A stretch of 59,317 bases of DNA, from contig OMIV01000120.1 of NCBI GenBank assembly GCA_900299185.1, positions 1 to 59,317 on the forward strand, in the 5' to 3' direction. The notes beneath the pieces were generated by a model. The model worked only from the letters and a program-made list of their open reading frames with translations. It made no database searches and was not told the DNA's origin. Source of the DNA: Planctomycetaceae bacterium (GTDB lineage: Bacteria; Planctomycetota; Planctomycetia; Planctomycetales; Planctomycetaceae). The stretch's first letter is position 1, and the number at the start of each line of letters is the position of its first letter. The position numbers and the translations under genes are program-made. Of the stretch, positions 1 through 6,386 are shown one piece after another.

Positions 1-1
1 C

Positions 2-79
2 GCCACTCGCTACGAGAAAAAGGCTCAAAACTTCCTCGCCTTCGTCCAACTGGCTTCCATCATAATCCTGCTCAAATAG
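2..79 (+). mobile_element. 3' end of an IS5/IS4-type transposase gene (partial)
   Basis: The frame is open from the window edge to a TAG at 77-79 and encodes 25 residues beginning ATRYEKKAQNFLAFVQLA. The pattern R-Y-[DE]-K-x-A-x-N-F-L-A followed by a hydrophobic stretch is typical of the C-terminal end of IS5/IS4-group DDE transposases. The rest of the element lies outside the window. I could not define a terminal inverted repeat in the next 100 bases. The call is moderately secure as a transposase tail; the exact family is an inference from a very short peptide. Confidence 0.6.
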
Positions 80-551
80 AAAATACACAGGCGATGCAAC
101 ACAGCGTCCACACGACCTAAGACAAGTGGCAAAACGCAGTCAAGTCTGTCGAGTGATCTAACCAGAGAGTTGGGCTCAAAATCGGCAACTACGGCGTGAG
201 GTCCGACTGCTGCCGACGCCGAAGAGCGACCGGCTGGAAGTTCATCTTTTTGGGTGAGCGAGCCATGCACAATCAGAGCCAGCCCAGCAGCCGCGACAAG
301 TCTGTCGGCATTACTCTCGAACAGAATGGGTAAGCGATCGGGTTGAATCGCGGCGACCTCAGAGGCTCGGCTTCATTAATGTAGTCGCGTGTAGGCGACT
401 TTGGAGAATTCTTCCAAGCCTTGATTATGCCTGAATATCAACCTGGCAAATTTGTCAGACGGCGGTTTGGCCAATGGACCGTCGACATGATAATTGGATA
501 GGGTCAGAAGCCTCGGAGTTGATTTCACACGTAACCCAATAAGGGATGGCG
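80..551. other. Gene-free stretch between the transposase end and the DUF1592 gene
   Basis: No reading frame here has protein-like composition or a ribosome binding site. There is a short hairpin-like sequence near 382-399 (AGTCGC, 6 nt, GCGACT). The 3' part must contain the promoter of the DUF1592 gene, but no confident -35/-10 pair could be picked. Confidence 0.5.
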
Positions 552-3047
552 ATGCAGTTTTTATGGTTCTCGTTCTGTGGAGTGCTGGCTCTATGCGGGG
601 CAAGCTTGCAGGTGCTGCTCGCTGCGGAGCCGATCCCGTTTTCCAAAGTTGCTCCACTACTGAAGCAGCATTGCGGGAAGTGTCATGGCTCGGACGTCCA
701 GAAGCCGAAGGGCGACAAACCCAAGAGCGAATTGCGGATCGACAAGCTCAATCCCGATCTCATTCAGGGCCAAGACGGCGAGCAGTGGCAAGAGGTGCTT
801 AACCGGCTGAACTTTGGAGATATGCCGCCGAAAGAGGAGCCTCAGTTGGCGGCGGCCGAGCGCGACCTGATCACCGGCTGGATCGTGCAGGAAAAGCGAC
901 GAGCCGCGCTCACCAAGAATCCGGCCGCGCACTTTCGACGACTGACGCGGCGCGAGTACGAACGGACGATGCAAGACTTGCTCGGGCTGTCGATCGAGTT
1001 CAGCAGTCGGCTTCCGGAAGATGGCCGGTCGAAGGAAGGTTTTCGCAACGATGGCGACGCGCTGCGGATGTCGCCGCTGCAATATGAGATGTATCTGCAA
1101 ATCGCGGACGAAGCTCTCGCCGAGGCGATCGTGACCGGGCCGGAGCCGGAGGTGCATCGCTATCACCTCGAAGCCAAGAAGCGGGTCGAGGTCCTGCCTA
1201 AGCTGGACGACCGGCCGGGCGAGAGCTACGAGTTTCATGGCAAAGGCAAGTCGTTCACGCTCAGCGACGACTGCCAGTTCGGAAAGGACAAGGACCCGGG
1301 GACAATTGGCGTGCTGCCGCCCGCCGCTCCAAAACCGTTCGGCGAAGCAGCTCTTTCGCGGCCCGAGTTTCGATATGGCTTTCGCATCCATCACCCGTTC
1401 CGTCGCGGTGAGATGCTGATTCGCGTGCGGGCCGCTCGCTTCGACGAGGATCCCGAACAACCCAGCTCGCGACCGCCGCAGCTCGCGGTCGGCATCGGTT
1501 GCACGAACTTGCACGGCATCGAGATCAAGAGCGTCAACGAGCCGATCGTCGTCGATCATGTCGATCCGCAGACGTATGAGTTCCGCGCGCGGCTCGAAAA
1601 CTTCCCGTTGCCGAATCCGGGTTCGTTCCGCGACCAGAACTGCAGCATCCTTTACGTCTGGAACGCGGCCCCGAAGTCGAAGGACAAAGAGCCGAACCCG
1701 CCGAAGCTCAAGATCGAGTGGATGGAATTCGAAAGCCCGTTCCTCGATCAGTGGCCGCCCGAGTCGCACCACCGCATCTTGTTTCCGAACACGGCAGGGC
1801 TCGCCGAGCCCGACTACGCCCGCGAGGTCATTCAACGTTTCGCGACGCGTGCCTTTCGAGGACCGATCGAGAAGACGGAACTCGATCGCCTGATGTCGTT
1901 CTGGATGCAGGCTCGCGCGGAAGCGGATTCGTTCGAAGCCAGCATTCGCGCCACGCTGAGCGTTGTGCTGACCTCGTCGCGATTCTTGGCGTTGCCCGCG
2001 AGTCGCAGCAGTGGCGGCAACAACAAAGAGCGGCTCAACGATCATGAGTTAGCAGCGCGGCTGTCGTACTTCTTGTGGAGCAGCCTGCCGGACGAAACGC
2101 TGCGGCAACTGGCTGAGCAATCGAAATTACATGAGCCGCAGGTGCTCGCCGAACAGACCCGGCGAATGATCAAGGACGCGCGGTCTTGGCAGTTCATCGA
2201 GCAGTTCGCCGAGCAATGGTTGGAACTGGACCGCTTGCAGCGCGTCACCATCAACAAGAGCCGCTATCCCGAGTTCAACGATCAGCTCAGTACGGCCATG
2301 AAGTTGGAGACGCTGCATTTCTTCGGGCATGTGCTGCGGAACGATTTGAGCATCCTCAACTTCTTCGACGCGGACTTCACGTTGGTGAATGAGACGCTCG
2401 CGCAGCACTACGGCATCGCGGACGTGCAAGGTTCGAACTTCCGCGAAGTCATGCTCAACCCGTCGCTGCAACGCGGCGGCGTGCTGACTCAGGCAAGCGT
2501 CCTGACTGGCCTTTCGGATGGGCTCGACGGACACCCCATCAAACGCGGCATGTGGCTGCTCAAGAACCTGCTCGATGACCCGCCGCCTCCACCGCCGCCG
2601 AACGTGCCGCAACTTGATCGCGACACCGATCCGAAGCTCAAGGGGCTGAGCATCACGCAAGCGTTGGCGGTGCACCGCGAGAGCATGTCCTGCTCGGGAT
2701 GCCATACGAAGATCGATCCGTGGGGCATCGCGTTCGAGGAGTACGGCGCGGTCGGAAACTGGCGCAAACAAAACTCGTCACAGCCAATCGCCGCGACAGC
2801 CGATTTTCCTTCGGGCGTCACTGTCAACGGCATGCGCGAGCTGAAGGCCGAACTACTGCGCTCACGATCCGACGACCTGCGGCGAGCGATGCTGCGCAAA
2901 GTGGCGAGCTATGCCTTAGGTCGCTCCTTGACTTTGACCAATGTAGAAGCGATGGATTCCTTGTTACAGGATTTGAAGAAACGTGAAGACCGGTTGGCGG
3001 CACTGGTAGAACTCGTTGTGGCCAGCGAGCCGTTCCAAACGAAGTGA
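552..3047 (+). CDS. DUF1592/DUF1587-type secreted cytochrome-domain protein
   Basis: A large exported protein (about 831 aa) of the planctomycete family with, in order, a haem-binding PSCyt-type N-terminal domain, DUF1587, DUF1595, DUF1592, DUF1588 and DUF1585. A hydrophobic signal segment is followed by CGKCH near residues 41-45, and a second haem-like motif, CSGCH, sits near residue 714 in the C-terminal domain. The DUF1588 region carries a run of prolines (DDPPPPPPP). Two ATGs lie at 546 and 552; the AAGGG ribosome binding site abuts the first, so the second is the likelier start. The next gene is a DUF1552 protein, the usual genomic partner, so both probably work together in the periplasm. 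Reaction and substrate are unknown; an oxidative role is inferred only from the CxxCH motifs. Confidence 0.9.
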   Translation: MQFLWFSFCGVLALCGASLQVLLAAEPIPFSKVAPLLKQHCGKCHGSDVQKPKGDKPKSELRIDKLNPDLIQGQDGEQWQEVLNRLNFGDMPPKEEPQLAAAERDLITGWIVQEKRRAALTKNPAAHFRRLTRREYERTMQDLLGLSIEFSSRLPEDGRSKEGFRNDGDALRMSPLQYEMYLQIADEALAEAIVTGPEPEVHRYHLEAKKRVEVLPKLDDRPGESYEFHGKGKSFTLSDDCQFGKDKDPGTIGVLPPAAPKPFGEAALSRPEFRYGFRIHHPFRRGEMLIRVRAARFDEDPEQPSSRPPQLAVGIGCTNLHGIEIKSVNEPIVVDHVDPQTYEFRARLENFPLPNPGSFRDQNCSILYVWNAAPKSKDKEPNPPKLKIEWMEFESPFLDQWPPESHHRILFPNTAGLAEPDYAREVIQRFATRAFRGPIEKTELDRLMSFWMQARAEADSFEASIRATLSVVLTSSRFLALPASRSSGGNNKERLNDHELAARLSYFLWSSLPDETLRQLAEQSKLHEPQVLAEQTRRMIKDARSWQFIEQFAEQWLELDRLQRVTINKSRYPEFNDQLSTAMKLETLHFFGHVLRNDLSILNFFDADFTLVNETLAQHYGIADVQGSNFREVMLNPSLQRGGVLTQASVLTGLSDGLDGHPIKRGMWLLKNLLDDPPPPPPPNVPQLDRDTDPKLKGLSITQALAVHRESMSCSGCHTKIDPWGIAFEEYGAVGNWRKQNSSQPIAATADFPSGVTVNGMRELKAELLRSRSDDLRRAMLRKVASYALGRSLTLTNVEAMDSLLQDLKKREDRLAALVELVVASEPFQTK

Positions 3048-3051
3048 GTGC

Positions 3052-3168
3052 GAATTGTCGCCTTTCGCTCCGCGAAAGAGCAACTTGTTGGCTTTGATTC
3101 GATCGCGTCGCCTCTGTGTTTGAGTCGTGTTAGAAGACACTCTTTCGCGGAGCGAAAGGCGACAATTC
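3052..3168. repeat. Palindromic element family A, intergenic copy with long arms
   Basis: A perfect 29-bp inverted repeat (3052-3080 and 3140-3168) separated by 59 nt, between the DUF1592 and DUF1552 genes. Each arm contains its own small palindrome, CTTTCGC-TCC-GCGAAAG. The same core recurs at 7594-7643 and 13870-13919 inside genes, and a half copy (AGCGAAAGGCGAC) occurs at 4748-4760. The right arm ends 15 nt before the DUF1552 start codon, so it could affect translation or processing of the shared transcript. Confidence 0.85.
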
Positions 3169-3183
3169 AGAAAGGCTCCCACC

Positions 3184-4521
3184 ATGCCTCGACCCTCTTG
3201 GCACCTTGACCGACGCACGTTTCTGCGAGGCACCGGCTTGGCACTCGCGCTGCCGTGGCTCGACGCGATGGCGTCCGAGACACCGACTGCCAACGCCAAG
3301 CCGAAACGCTTCTGTGCGTTCTTCTTCGGCAATGGTGTGTCGCTGACCAAGCCAACCGATCCGACGAGCGATTGGAACTGGTTCCCGCGTACGGAAGGGG
3401 CCGACTATCAATTCACGAAGTCGCTCGAAACGCTGGCCGGGCACAAGCAAGACCTCACGATCTTCGGCCAGCTTTCGCATGCCACCAGTCGGCAGCTTGT
3501 CGGTCACAACACCGGCGATGTGTGGCTCACGGGCGCGGACATTCGGCTGAATCTCAACAACTCGATTTCGATCGACCAATTGATTGCTCGCGAGTACGGC
3601 TTGCACACGCGCATTCCGTCGTTGGTGATGTCGAGCAACGGCGGCACCGGCATGAAGAGCCGCGCCACAACGATCTCGTTCGACCAGCAAGGCCGAGCGA
3701 TTCCCGCTGAATCGAATCCCCGCAGCATCTTCGAGCGACTGTTCGAGAAGCCTGCCGAGGGCGATCGAGAAGCTCGCGAACGAGCCCTCGCTTCAGGCCG
3801 TAAGCGCGTCGACTTCTTGCTGGCAGATGCGCGGTCACTCCGCAACCGACTGGGTCACACCGATCAGCAGCGGCTCGATGAGTTCCTCTCATCATTGAGC
3901 GAAGTCGAGAGTCGACTCACTCGTGCTCAAACATGGCTCGGCAAAGCGATGCCGGAAGTTGATCGTTCGAAGATCAATCTGGAGGTCTCGCAGAAAGGTC
4001 CGACCGACTACATCCGCACGATGATGGATCTGATCGTGCTGGCCTTCGAGACCGACTCGACTCGCGTGGCCACTTATCAAATCTCGTCCGAAGACGGTCA
4101 CGGCATCTGCGATCGTTTTCCGGGCATCCTCAAGATCGGCAATGGCAAGCACGGCGGTCATCACGGCCTGAGTCACTCGGACCCGCATAAGGATTCGAGT
4201 TGGGGCGAATACGACCGTTACTTGGCCGAGCAGTTCGCTTACTTCCTCAGCCGCCTCGCCGCCATTCGAGAAGGCGAGACGCGCGTCCTCGATCGCACTC
4301 TGTCGATGTTCGGCAGCGGCACCAGCAGCACCCACAACGCTCGCAACTACCCGATCATTCTGGCGGGCGGAAAGGATCTTGGTCTGCGTCACGGCCAATA
4401 CATCAAGGCCCGTGAGGAACGCCCACTTGGAGACCTCTACTTGACGATGCTGCATCGCCTCGACTTCCCCATCCGCAACTTCGCCGACAACACCAGCGAG
4501 TTCACCGAGATCGTTGGCTAG
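3184..4521 (+). CDS. DUF1552 protein, Tat-exported
   Basis: A 445-aa protein of the DUF1552 family. The start at 3184 gives an N-terminus with a twin-arginine motif (DRRTFLRG) followed by a hydrophobic segment ending near LDAMA, so folded export by Tat is expected. The body shows family features such as the FFGNGVS segment near residue 44 and a C-terminal histidine-rich region (KHGGHHGLSHSDPHKD). Frame-compatible codons upstream of 3184 would read through the family A palindrome and are unlikely to be used. It directly follows the DUF1592 gene, the classic pairing in Planctomycetota. The biochemical role is unknown; membership is clear from the sequence. Confidence 0.9.
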   Translation: MPRPSWHLDRRTFLRGTGLALALPWLDAMASETPTANAKPKRFCAFFFGNGVSLTKPTDPTSDWNWFPRTEGADYQFTKSLETLAGHKQDLTIFGQLSHATSRQLVGHNTGDVWLTGADIRLNLNNSISIDQLIAREYGLHTRIPSLVMSSNGGTGMKSRATTISFDQQGRAIPAESNPRSIFERLFEKPAEGDREARERALASGRKRVDFLLADARSLRNRLGHTDQQRLDEFLSSLSEVESRLTRAQTWLGKAMPEVDRSKINLEVSQKGPTDYIRTMMDLIVLAFETDSTRVATYQISSEDGHGICDRFPGILKIGNGKHGGHHGLSHSDPHKDSSWGEYDRYLAEQFAYFLSRLAAIREGETRVLDRTLSMFGSGTSSTHNARNYPIILAGGKDLGLRHGQYIKAREERPLGDLYLTMLHRLDFPIRNFADNTSEFTEIVG

Positions 4522-4654
4522 AGCCTTTCGACATTCAGCAAGCCGTTTGCCGTTGAGCCGCAGTCCGCTTCGGCAACGCGCCGCTGCCGACATGTTTAAG
4601 TTCCGGCCTCGTCTTGCATCTCGAACAGCCACGAAGAGCCTGGCTAAGTTCGTC

Positions 4655-4727
4655 GTGGGACCGGCTACCAGCCTGTTATTGTCATTCCATCTGGAACACG
4701 AAGCGACAGGCTGGAAGCCTATCCCAC
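4655..4727. repeat. Palindromic element family C, copy 1
   Basis: Imperfect inverted repeat in the gap between convergent genes. The left arm begins GTGGGACCGGCTACCAG; the right arm is its near complement, ending AGCCTATCCCAC. It matches the element at 6309-6383. A half copy of family A follows at 4748-4760. The position 3' of two convergent genes would allow a role as a transcript-end hairpin. Confidence 0.75.
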
Positions 4728-4785
4728 TCAATTCATCACTGCCTCAGAGCGAAAGGCGACTGTTTATGACACATCGGCCTTATCG

Positions 4786-6189
4786 CTAAGCCAGGATCTC
4801 GTTGACGACCGAGCCATGCACGTCGGTCAGGCGGAAGTCGCGGCCGACTTGGTTCCAGGTTAGTCGCGTATGGTCGATGCCGAGCAGATGCAGCATGGTG
4901 GCATGCAGGTCGTGGATGTGGACTTTGCCTTCGACCACGTTGTAGCCCAGGTGATCGGTCTCGCCGTAAGTCAGGCCGCCTTTCACTCCGCCGCCTGCCA
5001 GCCACGCACAGAAACTCTCGGGCTGATGCTCGCGACCGTGCGTGTGGATCGGAGCCGTGCCGCTCAAGTCCTGACTCCACGGAGTCCGACCGAACTCGCC
5101 GCTCCACAGCACCAACGTGTCGTCGAGCAGGCCTCGTTGCTTGAGGTCTTTGAGCAACCCAACCGCAGGCTGATCGGTCTGCTGACAAAGCCTCGGCAAG
5201 TTGCCTCGAATGTCGCCGTGATGGTCCCAACCATCCATCGTCACCTGGACGAACCGCACGCCGGACTCGCTGAGCTTGCGAGCCAGCAAACACGCGCGGC
5301 CATGCTTGTCCGAAGCCTTGCCGCTGCCGATGCCGTAGAGATCGAGCGTCGCGGGCGTCTCCTTCGAGAGATCGACGAGCTGCGGAGTGGTGGTCTGCAT
5401 GCGGAAGGCGAGTTCCATGTTCTGGATCATGCCTTCCATGTTGGCGTCGCCGTGCAGTTCGTCGATTAGCCGTTGGTTGAGTCGCTTCGTCAGGTCGATG
5501 CGTTGCCGCTGAATGGCATCGGTGCGAGACGCGTTGCGCAGGTTCTCGATCGGCAACGTCTGGTCGTTGAGCGGCACCGTCAGCGGCGTGCCTTGATGTT
5601 CGGCAGGCAGAAAACCCGAGCCATAAGTTCGCACGCCCGGAGCATGAATGCTGATGAAGCTCGGCAGATTGTGGTTCTCGGTGCCGAGACCGTAGCTGAT
5701 CCACGCTCCCATCGACGGACGAACTTCCGTGAAGACGCCGGTGTGAAACTGATTGGTCGCGCTGGCATGTTGCGGATTGTCAGCACTCATCCCGCGCAGC
5801 AGGCAGATGTCATCGGCAACGCTCGACAAGTGCGGCAGCAGGTCCGAGATCATCATCCCCGAATCACCGCGCGGCCGGATGGGAGCCATCGCTCCGAGCG
5901 CCAAATACTTCTCGGTGCCGACCTGTAAGACTTCCTTCCTCAGCGGCGAATCAATCTTCTGACCGTGCCGATCCGCGATGAATTTCTTTTCTTGAAAGAG
6001 GTCATGCTGCGATGGTCCTCCGGCCATAAACAGGAAGATCACCCGCTTGGCTTTCGGAACGAAGTGCGGTGACCGAGCGGCCTCTGAGTTCGTTGCCGCC
6101 TGCAAGATGTCCGCCAGCGCGAGTCCTCCAAAACCGCAGGCAGCAGTCTGAAGCATTCGTCGGCGAGAGCATGAGAACGAGTTTTTCAT
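4786..6189 (-). CDS. DUF1501 protein, Tat-exported
   Basis: A 467-aa DUF1501 protein, a family structurally related to the sulfatase/alkaline phosphatase fold. The N-terminus has an arginine pair and hydrophobic region typical of Tat export (SRRRMLQTAACGFGG), followed by family motifs FLFMAGGPSQHDLF near residue 50, the VTMDGWDHHGD segment near 315, and a LWSGEFGRTP block near residue 360. In Planctomycetota this gene normally sits beside a DUF1549/DUF1553 cytochrome protein, but here its upstream neighbour on the same strand is a sialidase-esterase fusion, about 200 nt away with a family C palindrome between them. It is an orphan partner at this locus. Function is unknown. Confidence 0.92.
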   Translation of the reverse strand: MKNSFSCSRRRMLQTAACGFGGLALADILQAATNSEAARSPHFVPKAKRVIFLFMAGGPSQHDLFQEKKFIADRHGQKIDSPLRKEVLQVGTEKYLALGAMAPIRPRGDSGMMISDLLPHLSSVADDICLLRGMSADNPQHASATNQFHTGVFTEVRPSMGAWISYGLGTENHNLPSFISIHAPGVRTYGSGFLPAEHQGTPLTVPLNDQTLPIENLRNASRTDAIQRQRIDLTKRLNQRLIDELHGDANMEGMIQNMELAFRMQTTTPQLVDLSKETPATLDLYGIGSGKASDKHGRACLLARKLSESGVRFVQVTMDGWDHHGDIRGNLPRLCQQTDQPAVGLLKDLKQRGLLDDTLVLWSGEFGRTPWSQDLSGTAPIHTHGREHQPESFCAWLAGGGVKGGLTYGETDHLGYNVVEGKVHIHDLHATMLHLLGIDHTRLTWNQVGRDFRLTDVHGSVVNEILA

Positions 6190-6308
6190 CAGGTCACTTC
6201 ATCAGTCTGAGGTGCATGAATTCGAGACTGCATCGAGAGCAATCAGTATTACACCGAGTCATCATCGCGGCATGGTAGCAAGGCTCGCCGGAATCTGTTG
6301 AGAAGATC

Positions 6309-6383
6309 GTGGAATAGGCTTCCAGCCTGTCAGTTTTATTGCCAGCCGGTTGACGCGACTGACAGGCAGGAGGCCTATCCCAC
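6309..6383. repeat. Palindromic element family C, copy 2
   Basis: Inverted repeat just downstream (on the minus strand) of the sialidase-esterase stop codon. The left arm is AATAGGCTTCCAGCCTGTCAG and the right arm its near complement, with a roughly 25-nt loop containing CAGCCGGTTG. It belongs to the same family as 4655-4727. It may terminate or process the sialidase-esterase transcript before the DUF1501 gene. Confidence 0.8.
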
Positions 6384-6386
6384 ATC

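Noticed and set aside
25-270. A small minus-strand frame at the left edge
   Set aside because: It overlaps the transposase end antisense, has no ribosome binding site and no coding-like composition.
657-2045. A 462-codon minus-strand frame opposite the DUF1592 gene
   Set aside because: It is the antisense shadow of a high-GC coding sequence: Arg/Leu-rich with no domain pattern, while the plus strand matches a known family throughout.
3127-3183. Upstream extension of the DUF1552 protein
   Set aside because: The extra 19 codons run through the family A palindrome and precede the Tat signal; the start at 3184 gives a normal export signal.
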